Notes: generated by a model not told the origin, from the sequence alone. Shown: positions 46,592 to 54,441, numbered from the stretch's first letter. The stretch is DNA of 64,000 nucleotides from Treponema sp. (GCA_016290335.1 JAEETM010000003.1:1-64000); one strand, 5' to 3'. A program made the numbers and translations.

Positions 46592-46888
46592 TTATAGCCT
46601 ATATTTACGGGCTTCTTCTTTTTCGGCTTCTTTGTACAAAATTGCGATGTTGCCGATTATTCTTACGAGAGTTGCATCACACTTTGTGCAGATTTCATTT
46701 GTGAGCTCAACCTTTTCGTCTTTGTATTCGTTGAACTTTACCTTAATCAATTCATGAGCTTTAAGCGAAGCGGCAACCATTCCAAAAATACCATCTGTAA
46801 CACCAGCACCGCCAACAATAACTACGGGCTGTAAATCGTGTGCCGCTTTTTCTAAATATTTTCTCTGTTTACTTGTCAATTCAATCAT
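46592..46888 (-). CDS. yhbY: YhbY/CRS1-domain RNA-binding protein
   Basis: About 98 aa from ATG 46888, where YhbY proteins normally begin (IELTSKQRKYLEKAAHDL). The conserved loop VVIVGGAGVTDG (normally GKxG-type), HELIKVKF, and VRIIGNIAILYKEA define the CRS1/YhbY KH-like fold, a pre-50S ribosome-associated RNA-binding protein. A longer form from 46924 would overlap the upstream gene and adds an unconserved peptide. It has its own likely promoter with leaderless geometry. Confidence 0.88.
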   Translation of the reverse strand: MIELTSKQRKYLEKAAHDLQPVVIVGGAGVTDGIFGMVAASLKAHELIKVKFNEYKDEKVELTNEICTKCDATLVRIIGNIAILYKEAEKEEARKYRL

Positions 46889-46895
46889 ATTTTGT

Positions 46896-46924
46896 ATTCT
46901 AGTGATTAAACCAATTTCACGCAA
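46896..46924 (-). promoter_or_regulatory. Promoter of yhbY with leaderless geometry
   Basis: On the minus strand: -35 TTGCGT (46919-46924), 17-nt spacer, -10 TAGAAT (46896-46901), 7 nt to ATG 46888. It lies within the 3' end of the HD-domain gene. Confidence 0.55.
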
Positions 46925-48108
46925 CCATAAGGCGTATCGGTATAAGTTTTAAAATCTTCTATTATCTTGTGTGATGATGATGAGAGCTCAGACAATCTTA
47001 CAGCTTTTTTCCCGTCTCTCACAAGCGGATTTATAAATCGCTGCTTTACTTTTAAACTGATGCAGAAATATTTATCATCCGGGAGCTTTTGTTCAGTATG
47101 TTCAATAGACTTCATTGTGCGGAAGGTTTTGTAATAACGATGAAGTAAAGCCGCTTCCTCACCGTCAGCTAATTCCAATCTTTTTTCCAGCTTTTCCATT
47201 ACTTCGCGTTCGCTCAAAGTCATAAAATCTTTTTCCTGCAAAATCCCAAGAGTCACAGCTTTATTCATAATCTGGCCAAGGAAGTGGAGCGTAAGCTTGT
47301 TTTCGTTCAGCTGAAGAATGTGACCAATCATACAAAAATGGCGGCAATATTCTTCGGCAATTGTGAGCGTATTAAAACCAATCTCGTTCTCATCATCCTC
47401 ATTTTTAAGAATTGCAATATCGTTATAAGTGCGTGCAATTTCTTCCATAGTCCAGCTGCCATCTAAAGCCATGCCGGAAGGGTACATATATTCAAGGCGG
47501 TCGGCACTAAGCTGGGGAATCTCGTTGTCGGCAATCGGGTATTTGTGATAGTCAACAACATCATCAACTTTAAGACCATCCTGCTGCAAAAGCGAAAGCA
47601 GAGCCTTATCGTGGCGAATCATTTTTTCGTTCGGGGCTTCGGTTGCAGTTTGAGTAAGCGCATCACCCTTTCTAAAATCAGAAACGTGACTGAAGACCGG
47701 CGTAGAAACATCGTGGAGCAGGCCCGCAAGAGTTTGAGCCTTATCGTGAGTAAAATGCCAGATAATCAGCGCAACTCCAATGCTGTGGTCAAGGCGCGAA
47801 TAATAAAAGCGGTTTTTGTAAAGCTTGGTCCAGTCTGTGCCGCAAAGCAAACCAATTCCCTGCAGGCGTTGCAAAAGTGGCAGCTCAAGGTATTTTTTCA
47901 AAAAGTCCGGAAAGTCCGGCGAAAGAATCTTGTGGTAGCTTTCAATAAAGCCTTCTGGTGCGGGCTTTGGCTGATTTTGTGGCAGCCTTTTTTTAGAAGC
48001 CTGAAGCTTAAGTTTTGCTGCCAGAGGATTGAGCGAAAGCATTTTATCCCAGCTAAACGGAGCGAAAAAATTATTACTTGTCGTTGTAGGATTTGTTGTC
48101 ATTGTCAA
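46906..48108 (-). CDS. HD-domain phosphohydrolase (SAMHD1/dNTPase-like)
   Basis: 400 aa. The HD superfamily metal site is visible: SRLDHSIGVALIIWHFT (His), LAGLLHDVSTPVFSHV (His-Asp) and a downstream LSADRLEYMYPSG (Asp). The QRLQGIGLL segment preceding it is characteristic of the SAMHD1/YdhJ-like nucleoside-triphosphate phosphohydrolases. Likely hydrolyses a nucleotide; the substrate is unknown. The N-terminal 15 residues are Thr/Asn-rich and unconserved. It starts 3 nt after nth ends and has no Shine-Dalgarno, so translation may be coupled to nth. Confidence 0.85.
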   Translation of the reverse strand: MTMTTNPTTTSNNFFAPFSWDKMLSLNPLAAKLKLQASKKRLPQNQPKPAPEGFIESYHKILSPDFPDFLKKYLELPLLQRLQGIGLLCGTDWTKLYKNRFYYSRLDHSIGVALIIWHFTHDKAQTLAGLLHDVSTPVFSHVSDFRKGDALTQTATEAPNEKMIRHDKALLSLLQQDGLKVDDVVDYHKYPIADNEIPQLSADRLEYMYPSGMALDGSWTMEEIARTYNDIAILKNEDDENEIGFNTLTIAEEYCRHFCMIGHILQLNENKLTLHFLGQIMNKAVTLGILQEKDFMTLSEREVMEKLEKRLELADGEEAALLHRYYKTFRTMKSIEHTEQKLPDDKYFCISLKVKQRFINPLVRDGKKAVRLSELSSSSHKIIEDFKTYTDTPYGCVKLV

Positions 48109-48111
48109 ATC

Positions 48112-48822
48112 TCACTTTGTCATTGTCGGACCTGATCCGACAATCTTTTTCCCATCTTCATTTCTTTTACACAAATCGCTGATGATGCAGTTGTTACATT
48201 TCGGATTCCTTGCAGTGCAAACATAACGGCCGTGCAGCAAAATCCAGTGGTGGGCATTTTTCATAAACTCTGGCGGAATGCGCGAAACAAGCGAGGCTTC
48301 AACCTCTTCGGGAGTTTTGCCTTCTGCTAGTCCAATTTTAGGCGAAACCCGCAGCAAATGAGTGTCCACCGGCATAACAGGCTGATGAAAAATCACATTT
48401 AAAACTACATTTGCAGTTTTTCTTCCAACGCCAGGCAGCGTCATCAGCTTTTCGCGCGAATCTGGAACCTGGCCGTCAAAATCTTCTATAAGCTTGCGGG
48501 AAAGTCCAATTACGTGTGTTGCCTTTGATTTATAAAGTCCAATAGATTTTATATAGGGAATAAGTCCTTCTTCTCCAAGCTCCAGCATTTTCTGCGGACT
48601 ATCAGCAACTTTGAATAAATCCTTTGTGGCAAGATTTACACTTTTGTCTGTAGCCTGAGCCGAAAGCACAACCGCAACAAGCAGCGTAAAAGGATTTTTA
48701 TATTCCAGCTCCGAAGCAGGCTCTGGATTTTGTGCCTGCCAGCGTGAGAAAACCTGTATGATTTCCGATTCGGATAAAAGTTCCATGTTCATAGATTTCC
48801 GGGTCAAGCCCGAAAATGGCAT
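48112..48822 (-). CDS. nth: Endonuclease III (DNA glycosylase/AP lyase)
   Basis: 236 aa if started at the ATG overlapping the metK stop (TAATG), or 226 aa from ATG 48792. Removes oxidised pyrimidines and cuts AP sites. It shows the helix-hairpin-helix LMTLPGVGRKTANVVL with the catalytic Lys region, catalytic Asp in MPVDTHLLRV, and the [4Fe-4S] ligands C-x6-C-x2-C-x5-C in CTARNPKCNNCIISDLC. The first ten residues (48792-48822) and the last eleven (KIVGSGPTMTK) are encoded by copies of the dispersed palindromic repeat, so the natural protein is probably trimmed to the middle part in related strains. Confidence 0.94.
   Translation of the reverse strand: MPFSGLTRKSMNMELLSESEIIQVFSRWQAQNPEPASELEYKNPFTLLVAVVLSAQATDKSVNLATKDLFKVADSPQKMLELGEEGLIPYIKSIGLYKSKATHVIGLSRKLIEDFDGQVPDSREKLMTLPGVGRKTANVVLNVIFHQPVMPVDTHLLRVSPKIGLAEGKTPEEVEASLVSRIPPEFMKNAHHWILLHGRYVCTARNPKCNNCIISDLCKRNEDGKKIVGSGPTMTK
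48119..48147. repeat. Dispersed palindrome inside the 3' end of nth
   Basis: GTCATTGTCGGACCTGATCCGACAATCT-type unit: stem ATTGTCGGA (48122-48130), loop CCTGA, stem TCCGACAAT (48136-48144), with GTC and CTT flanks as in the other copies. It codes for the C-terminal residues of Nth on the minus strand. Confidence 0.8.
48795..48816. repeat. Dispersed palindrome at the metK-nth junction
   Basis: ATTTCCGGG (48795-48803), loop TCAAG, CCCGAAAAT (48809-48817) form an imperfect stem (one C-A mismatch) with the AGAT flank of the family. It covers the segment that would encode residues 3-10 of Nth if the first ATG is used. Confidence 0.7.
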
Positions 48823-50063
48823 TATTTTACCAGGGCGAGTAATTCTTCAACCTTATCAGTTTTTTCCCAGGAGAAGCCTTGTCCTTCGCGGCCAAAGTGA
48901 CCATAGCTTGCGGTTGGTGCATAAATCGGGCGCTTCAAATCAAGAGTTTTAATAATTCCAGCTGGTGTACAGTCAAAGATTTTTTCAACAGCGGTTTCAA
49001 TTTTTGCGCGGCTGACTTTTTCTGTACCAAAGGTTTCTACCATAATGGAAACAGGCTCCGGAACACCAATTGCATAAGCAAGCTCAACTTCGGCTCTGTC
49101 TGCCAGTCCTGCTGCAACAATATTTTTTGCAATGTAACGTGCCATATAAGCTGCGGAACGGTCAACCTTGCTCGGATCTTTTCCACTGAAAGCACCGCCA
49201 CCATGACGACCCATTCCACCGTATGTATCTACAATAATTTTTCGTCCTGTAAGACCAGAATCTCCATCCGGACCACCGGTTACAAAGCGGCCTGTAGGGT
49301 TTACAAAGAACTTTGTGTTTTCGTCCAAAAGTCCTGTAGGTTCAAGAACCGGTTTTATAATTTCTTTGATTATTACCTGGCGCAAAAGCTCGTGGTCTTC
49401 TTTATCATCCTTACTGAAATGATTTGGATTGTGCTGATGAGAAAGAACAACTGCATCAATTCGTAAAGGCTTGTGATTTTCATCATATTCAACAGTTACC
49501 TGAGATTTTGCATCAGGACGGAGCCAGCTTAAAGTTCCATTGTGGCGCAGTTCGTGAGCCTTTAACAAAAGCTGATGTGCATAATAAACAGGAGCTGGCA
49601 TAAAGGCTGGAGTTTCGTTACAGGCAAAGCCGAACATCATTCCCTGGTCACCGGCACCCTGCTGTCCTTCGTATTCATCAAGACCTTTTCCTACAACTCC
49701 CTGATTTATATCATTTGACTGAGCATGGAGTCTGTTCATAAACTTACAGGTTGCTCCATCAAGTCCAACTTCTTCTGCATTGTAGCCAATTTTGAGTGCA
49801 ACGTTTCGTACAATATTTTCAGCCTCTGCCGCAATTATTTTTGGCAGTTCAGGGTTAGGATCCTGAAAACCAATTTCTCCGCCTACAAGCAGAAAGTTTG
49901 TTGTAGCAAAGCTTTCACAGGCAACGTGAGCATTAGGATCAAGCTCAAGGCAGCGGTCAAGAATAGCATCCGAAATCTGGTCACAAAGCTTATCCGGGTG
50001 ACCTTCGCTTACTGATTCAGAAGTAAATAAATAGTGATTGTTGTTTTTACAGATAGTGTTCAT
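48822..50063 (-). CDS. metK: S-adenosylmethionine synthetase
   Basis: 413 aa. Makes SAM from methionine and ATP. Visible signatures: [21 protein letters not shown] (residues 13-33, interrupted here only in description), [32 protein letters not shown] and [19 protein letters not shown], all intact. Length is slightly longer than the usual 385-400. A strong AAAAGGAGG Shine-Dalgarno lies 7 nt before the ATG and forms part of a SAM-II-type riboswitch (50071-50142), so SAM should repress translation. Stop overlaps the possible nth start. Confidence 0.97.
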   Translation of the reverse strand: MNTICKNNNHYLFTSESVSEGHPDKLCDQISDAILDRCLELDPNAHVACESFATTNFLLVGGEIGFQDPNPELPKIIAAEAENIVRNVALKIGYNAEEVGLDGATCKFMNRLHAQSNDINQGVVGKGLDEYEGQQGAGDQGMMFGFACNETPAFMPAPVYYAHQLLLKAHELRHNGTLSWLRPDAKSQVTVEYDENHKPLRIDAVVLSHQHNPNHFSKDDKEDHELLRQVIIKEIIKPVLEPTGLLDENTKFFVNPTGRFVTGGPDGDSGLTGRKIIVDTYGGMGRHGGGAFSGKDPSKVDRSAAYMARYIAKNIVAAGLADRAEVELAYAIGVPEPVSIMVETFGTEKVSRAKIETAVEKIFDCTPAGIIKTLDLKRPIYAPTASYGHFGREGQGFSWEKTDKVEELLALVK

Positions 50064-50070
50064 TAAAGAA

Positions 50071-50142
50071 CCTCCTTTTTAGCAAGATTTGTCTGCATCT
50101 ACACGCAGACCTCCGTTCTGCAATTTGGATAAATCGACGGAA
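50071..50142 (-). promoter_or_regulatory. SAM-II-type riboswitch in the metK leader, with an extra hairpin
   Basis: Minus-strand RNA. P1: UCCGU (50141-50137) with ACGGA (50116-50112). The loop reads GAUUUAUCCAAAUUGCA, close to the SAM-II core GAUUUAACCGUAUUGCA. Pseudoknot P2: GAUUU (50135-50131) with AAAUC (50090-50086), and UCC with GGA in the ribosome-binding site. The 3' element GCUAAAAAGG (50083-50074) is identical to the SAM-II consensus. Between P1 and the 3' strand is a 6-bp hairpin GUCUGC (50110-50105) / GCAGAC (50096-50091) with an 8-nt loop, absent from the minimal SAM-II. SAM binding would hide the Shine-Dalgarno of metK. Confidence 0.88.
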
Positions 50143-50173
50143 TGGTAAAGGCACATAGCCTGTTAGTATAATT

Positions 50174-50202
50174 AATATAATATAAAAGAGATAAAGCTTC
50201 AA
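50174..50202 (-). promoter_or_regulatory. Promoter of metK
   Basis: On the minus strand: -35 TTGAAG (50197-50202), 17-nt spacer, -10 TATATT (50174-50179). Transcription would begin near 50167, giving a leader of about 100 nt containing the riboswitch. The rest of the 50180-50312 gap is very AT-rich and holds the promoter region of the divergent CBM48 gene. Confidence 0.55.
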
Positions 50203-50312
50203 CTGGAAAAAAAAGTATTGAATTAATATAATTAATTATATATTCTATGTTATTGAAGCTTTAAAACTTATGTTTTAAACGAGTAATCCTATATTTATGC
50301 AGGAGTTGGTTT

Positions 50313-50630
50313 ATGGGATTAAAAAAATCATTCTCAAAAGATAAAAAAAAGTGTACAGTAACATTTACAGTATCGGCTGAGGCAGCTCAAGGTGCAAGCA
50401 CTATCAACATTGTTGGTGATTTCAACAGCTGGAGCAGTACAGACACTCCGATGAAAAAAGCAAAGGATGGTTCTTTTTCTGCTAAAATAGAATTAGATGC
50501 AGATAAAGAGTATCAGTTCAGATATTTGCTTGATAATTCCAGATGGGAAAACGACTGGAATGCAGACAAATACATTCCAGCGCCTTATTCAAACGCAGAT
50601 AATTCTGTGGTTGTTACTTCAAAAATCTAA
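50313..50630 (+). CDS. Small CBM48-type (isoamylase N-terminal) glycan-binding protein
   Basis: 105 aa, essentially a single CBM48/E-set domain: VTFTVSAEAAQGASTINIVG, DFNSWSSTDTPM, GSFSAKIELDADKEYQFRYL and WENDWNADKYIPAPYS. The GDFNSW turn is diagnostic. No signal peptide or catalytic domain, so it is cytosolic; such single-domain proteins resemble glycogen-binding modules. An AGGAG Shine-Dalgarno precedes the ATG, and it is monocistronic with a strong terminator. It may bind storage glycogen; that is inference. Confidence 0.88.
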   Translation: MGLKKSFSKDKKKCTVTFTVSAEAAQGASTINIVGDFNSWSSTDTPMKKAKDGSFSAKIELDADKEYQFRYLLDNSRWENDWNADKYIPAPYSNADNSVVVTSKI

Positions 50631-50633
50631 ATG

Positions 50634-50662
50634 AAAGCTGCCGCTCAGGCAGCTTTTTTTTC
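50634..50662 (+). terminator. Terminator of the CBM48 gene
   Basis: AAAGCTGCC (50634-50642) pairs with GGCAGCTTT (50648-50656), and the T run continues to about 50661. It starts 4 nt after the stop codon. Confidence 0.9.
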
Positions 50663-50701
50663 TGTCAATCTTATCAATTCCAGCTAATAGCCCTATATAA
50701 T

Positions 50702-50730
50702 TTGCCAGGAAGCGTGAAATATCTTATAAT
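50702..50730 (+). promoter_or_regulatory. Promoter with leaderless geometry before the P60-barrel gene
   Basis: -35 TTGCCA (50702-50707), 17-nt spacer, -10 TATAAT (50725-50730), 6 nt to ATG 50737. The clearest example in the window of a promoter whose start site coincides with the start codon. Confidence 0.75.
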
Positions 50731-50736
50731 AATAGA

Positions 50737-51903
50737 ATGATTTTAAACAATAGAACCTTTTTTAATGCTAAGAAAGGAATTATAGGATTGTTTGTTGGTT
50801 TGATGGTTCTGGCATCTGCTTTTTCAGAATCAGGCGATTCATCAACAGAAATGTCACGTGCAGAAGCACAGGTAGCGCGTGAAAAGTTTGTGGCACAAGT
50901 CAACAAGCAGATAGATAAACCTTTTGAAAACGGTGCAGCAGGTCCCGGAAGCTTTGACAGCGCAGGTCTTATTTGTTACGGAGCAGCGGCTGTAGGAAAA
51001 ACTCTTCCAAAAAATGTAAAGGCAATTTATAACGATGCAAAAATCATCCCAAATAATAGAAAAGAAATGGGAGATATTGTTTTTTTTAAATCAAAAAGTG
51101 GTTCAATTTCTATTGCGGGAGTATTCCTTGGCGGAGATTCGTTTATTGCGGCAATCAGCAGTGCTGATGGTGGCGAAGATTGTGTTTCGGTTTTTTCTTT
51201 AGCTGATGATGAATGGCGCAGTAAGTATATGGCTGTTGGTCAGTTTCTTCCTTCGGGTAGTGAACAGCCTGTAATAGAGGATGATGAAGAAAAGGTTGAA
51301 TCAAAGACAGAAACTAAATCAAAGAATACAAAAACAAAGGCTGAATCAAAAGCAAAAGATAAAGAAAATACAAAACCTGCTAAAAAATCTGGTGGATTTT
51401 CGAGCGATGATTTGGTTTTTGATTTTACTGCTTATTTTGACTGGTCGTTACTTTCTCCAAGACAGTTTGTTTTCCGCTTCAGAGGTGTTGATGCACTGCT
51501 TGGTGTAAATTATGCCGGCTGGACGCTGGAACCGGGGCTTGGGGTTGCTTTCAGGTATAATCACGGGCTTGATACACTGCAGATTCCGGTAACGGTTTCG
51601 ATTAAGCTGAACGACTATATTAAAGTTTATGCGGGTCCGGTATTTACGCTAAACGATGTTATACTCATCGATACGGATAAAAAGATTAAAGGTTCTATTT
51701 TCCCGGGTGTAGCAGGTATTTCGTTTATCACGCCTCCATTTACGCTTGGAGCTTTTGAAATTAAAGGTGTTCAGGATGTAAGCTACACAATTTATAACAA
51801 TCTGGATGGTGCAAGCCTTTCATTTATGGAATCGCTGGCTGCCGGATTTGTAATGTATACCGGAATAAGGGTGAGTTTTCCGCTTTCGGTATTCGGGATT
51901 TGA
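50737..51903 (+). CDS. Degenerate NlpC/P60 domain fused to a beta-barrel-like C-terminus
   Basis: 388 aa. Signal peptide or N-terminal anchor (about residues 12-30). Residues about 45-175 follow the NlpC/P60 cell-wall peptidase pattern: PGSFDSAGLICYGAAAVGK, MGDIVFFK, ISIAGVFLGGDSFIAA. The catalytic Cys of the usual FDCSG is Ser75 and the catalytic His (usual HVGIYLG) is Ile126, so peptidase activity is unlikely. A Lys/Thr/Ser/Glu-rich linker (about 180-222) leads to about 165 residues of strand-like, Gly- and aromatic-rich sequence, consistent with a small outer-membrane barrel. No Shine-Dalgarno. Confidence 0.72.
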   Translation: MILNNRTFFNAKKGIIGLFVGLMVLASAFSESGDSSTEMSRAEAQVAREKFVAQVNKQIDKPFENGAAGPGSFDSAGLICYGAAAVGKTLPKNVKAIYNDAKIIPNNRKEMGDIVFFKSKSGSISIAGVFLGGDSFIAAISSADGGEDCVSVFSLADDEWRSKYMAVGQFLPSGSEQPVIEDDEEKVESKTETKSKNTKTKAESKAKDKENTKPAKKSGGFSSDDLVFDFTAYFDWSLLSPRQFVFRFRGVDALLGVNYAGWTLEPGLGVAFRYNHGLDTLQIPVTVSIKLNDYIKVYAGPVFTLNDVILIDTDKKIKGSIFPGVAGISFITPPFTLGAFEIKGVQDVSYTIYNNLDGASLSFMESLAAGFVMYTGIRVSFPLSVFGI

Positions 51904-51906
51904 TTT

Positions 51907-51964
51907 GTCATTATCGGACTCCCGATAATCCTAAAAAGATTGCCGTATCAAGTACGGCAATGAC
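51907..51964. repeat. Pair of dispersed palindromes between two genes
   Basis: ATTATCGG-ACTC-CCGATAAT (51910-51929) and ATTGCCGTA-TCAAG-TACGGCAAT (51939-51961) are two members of the same palindrome family in opposite orientation. Here the AATC/GATT ends face inward, unlike the pair at 12246, where the AATGAC/GTCATT ends do. They fill most of the gap between the stop at 51903 and the ATG at 51979 and could terminate the upstream transcript. Confidence 0.8.
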
Positions 51965-51978
51965 ATTTTGGAGTAGTT

Positions 51979-52617
51979 ATGAAAAAAAGATTTTTTTCTG
52001 TTATTTTCGTATTGGTATCATTTTTTTGCATGATTTTTTCGGGCTGTACTTCGGAAATTGGTATTTCATTGAATAAAGACGGTTCTGTTGACGTGCGTTT
52101 TGAAGGTTCTTCCGGGGTTGCTTTTGCTACACTTATACGTTCTGCGGCCGGTGTGGAAGAAGGTGATGTTGTTTTTGATACACGCGAAATTACGGCAGAG
52201 CTTACAAAAAATAATTTTTCTTCTGTAAATGTAGTTTCAAAAAAAGGAACAGATTTATCTATTAATATGAAGGATTTGCAGAAAAAATCTCCTTTATTTA
52301 CATCGGGGGTTGCTTCTGTAAAGGATGGAAAGCTTTTTGCAACACTTTCTGCCGACCGCCTGCTTAATTTTTATAAAGCTTCTGATGAAGAAGTTGTTTC
52401 GTTCCTGGATATGCTTCTTGCACCGGTTTTTAACGATGAAGTACTGAGCGTAGAAGAATATCTTGATACAATCGCCTCTTTTTATGGAAATGAAGCCGCC
52501 GATGAAATAAATGCAAGCGATTTTAAAATCACCCTTACAAATGCAGATGGTACTTCCAGGGTGTTTACAATTCCTATAGCTAAGCTTCTTACCATAAATG
52601 AAGTAATAGAGATGTAA
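51979..52617 (+). CDS. Small lipoprotein, unknown function
   Basis: 212 aa. Lipoprotein signal (KKRFFSVIFVLVSFFCMIFSGC, Cys about 24), then GISLNKDGSVDVRFEGSSG and a mixed alpha/beta sequence. The opening pattern of a lipid-anchored beta strand carrying NKDGSVD recurs in treponemal lipoproteins, but no named family is recognised. A GGAG Shine-Dalgarno (tggagtagttATG) supports the start. It may be co-transcribed with the preceding gene only if the paired palindromes do not terminate. Confidence 0.7.
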   Translation: MKKRFFSVIFVLVSFFCMIFSGCTSEIGISLNKDGSVDVRFEGSSGVAFATLIRSAAGVEEGDVVFDTREITAELTKNNFSSVNVVSKKGTDLSINMKDLQKKSPLFTSGVASVKDGKLFATLSADRLLNFYKASDEEVVSFLDMLLAPVFNDEVLSVEEYLDTIASFYGNEAADEINASDFKITLTNADGTSRVFTIPIAKLLTINEVIEM

Positions 52618-52700
52618 GAGCCGGCGCTTTAGCACTTTTTTTCAATTCATAGCGATTTTTATACAATGATTTATCCTACATTTCCCCTATACTCTGCAAT

Positions 52701-54326
52701 ATGAGTACATTGAATGATATTTTTGTAAATCAGATTGGTTATTGTTTGAAAGGCACTAAGTTTGCGTATGTCAGGGGCGCACAGAAGGGAGATGAGTTTT
52801 CTCTGGTTAATGAAAAAGGTAAAGCTGTTTTTTCAGGGAAGCTTAAGGCGCCGGTAAAAGACCGCGTTGCCGATGAAGATATTTGTACCGCTGATTTTTC
52901 TGCGTTCTGTGTACAGGGTACCTACAGCATAAAGGCTGGAAAAAATCAGAGTGTGGCTTTTACAATTGGCGACGGGCTTTATGGGGACCTTTATTATTCA
53001 ATTCTCAGATATTTTACTTTATCGCGCTGTGGAGAAGACATTCAGTTTGAAGATGAAAACATTGCGATGTTTAATCATTCTGCCTGCCATACCGGGGTTG
53101 CAAAAATATATGGCACTAAAAAGACAAAAAAGGTGCTTGGTGGCTGGCATGATGCAGGTGATTACGGACGTTATATAGTTGCCGCTTCTAAAACTGTTAT
53201 GGATTTGCTGCTTGCTTACGAGTCTATAAAGGATGATGAAAAAGCCTGCAGCCGGTTTGACATTCTTGCAGAATGCCGCTTTGAGCTTGAATGGATGCTT
53301 CAGATGCAGCGTGAAGATGGAGCAGTTTACCATAAGATTTCGTGCTACCACTTCTGTCCGTTTATTTTACCGCAGGATGAGCACGATGAACTTGTTCTTG
53401 CACCTGTTTCTACCTCTGCAACTGCCGATTTTGCAGGCTGTCTGGCGTTTGCATCAACATTTTATAAGGAAAGTTCACCTGCATTTGCCGAATCTTTACT
53501 TGAAGCAGCTAAAAAAGCACAGAAATACCTTGATGCCCACGAAGATGAGCTTTATAAAAATCCTCCGGAGATTACAACTGGCGGTTATGGTGACTGGAGC
53601 GTAAAGGACGAGCGTTATTTTGCTTTGTGTTCGCTTTTTGCAGTTACCGGTGATGAAGCTTATCTGGAAAAAGCCATGCAGATTAGGAAAGAAGCAAAGG
53701 CAATTCCGTTTAATGAGGCAGAACCCTGGAAAAGACCTTGGGGCGAAAGCTTTGGCTGGGGTAGTGTAGCCGGTTATGGTACCGAAATTATTTTGAAGAA
53801 TAAACAGCTTATTTCTGCAAAATCAGCTAATATAATAGAAGATTTAGAACAGTCTATAAAAGAAACTGCAGATAAAGTGCTTGAACGTGTTGAAAATGCA
53901 TCGTTTGGAACCTCTCTGGAAAAGGTTTTCTGGGGAAGTAACGGTGGAGTCTGCGATAATGCACATCTTTTGCTGCTTGCTTACGATTTATTCGGTAACA
54001 AAAGGTACTACGAAGCAGCAAAAAAACAGCTTGATTACCTTATGGGGTGTAATCCGATGAATGTGTGTTATGTTACAGGCTATGGAACAAATACAGTTCA
54101 TAATCCGCATCACAGGCCTTCCGGGGCAAGTGGCGCCACAATGCCGGGAATGCTTTCGGGAGGACCTTCGGAGTGGCTTGCAGATGAAGTGGCAAAGACA
54201 CACTTGCAGGGAAAGCCGCCGTTACAGTGTTTTATTGATATTCAGGGAAGTTACAGCACAAATGAAGTTGCAATTTACTGGAATTCTCCGCTTGTTTACC
54301 TTGTTGCAAGAACTGCATTATGTTGA
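52701..54326 (+). CDS. GH9 endoglucanase-type glycoside hydrolase, no signal peptide
   Basis: 541 aa. An N-terminal Ig-like CelD_N domain (NQIGYCLKGTKFAYV, about residues 10-95) is followed by an (alpha/alpha)6 GH9 domain. Catalytic residues: Asp151 and Asp154 in GGWHDAGDYGRY, and Glu522 in YSTNEVAIYWNSP; GTNTVHNPHHRPSGA is also a GH9 signature. The family cuts beta-1,4-glucans. No secretion signal is seen, so it may act on imported cello-oligosaccharides in the cytoplasm. The ATG at 52701 has no Shine-Dalgarno but has TATACT 7 nt upstream. Confidence 0.93.
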   Translation: MSTLNDIFVNQIGYCLKGTKFAYVRGAQKGDEFSLVNEKGKAVFSGKLKAPVKDRVADEDICTADFSAFCVQGTYSIKAGKNQSVAFTIGDGLYGDLYYSILRYFTLSRCGEDIQFEDENIAMFNHSACHTGVAKIYGTKKTKKVLGGWHDAGDYGRYIVAASKTVMDLLLAYESIKDDEKACSRFDILAECRFELEWMLQMQREDGAVYHKISCYHFCPFILPQDEHDELVLAPVSTSATADFAGCLAFASTFYKESSPAFAESLLEAAKKAQKYLDAHEDELYKNPPEITTGGYGDWSVKDERYFALCSLFAVTGDEAYLEKAMQIRKEAKAIPFNEAEPWKRPWGESFGWGSVAGYGTEIILKNKQLISAKSANIIEDLEQSIKETADKVLERVENASFGTSLEKVFWGSNGGVCDNAHLLLLAYDLFGNKRYYEAAKKQLDYLMGCNPMNVCYVTGYGTNTVHNPHHRPSGASGATMPGMLSGGPSEWLADEVAKTHLQGKPPLQCFIDIQGSYSTNEVAIYWNSPLVYLVARTALC

Positions 54327-54412
54327 TATAGTATATTTAACATAAAACAGTCCATTTTATTAAAAAAAACCACGAAAAGACTCATTATTCTCTTTAAAAA
54401 GTACGATTTATT

Positions 54413-54441
54413 TTGTTTTTATTAATTTTATGGTGTACAAT
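54413..54441 (+). promoter_or_regulatory. Promoter of the giant Ig-repeat gene
   Basis: -35 TTGTTT (54413-54418), 17-nt spacer, -10 TACAAT (54436-54441). This gives an AT-rich leader of about 130 nt before the Shine-Dalgarno at about 54570. The rest of the 54327-54577 gap shows nothing further. Confidence 0.55.

Noticed and set aside
48879..49466. 195-codon plus-strand frame opposite metK
   Set aside because: Antisense shadow of metK, which is intact.
50064..50312. SAM-I (S-box) riboswitch upstream of metK
   Set aside because: S-box hallmarks (long P1, GGGACUGGCCC-like region, kink-turn) are absent; the sequence matches the SAM-II pattern instead.
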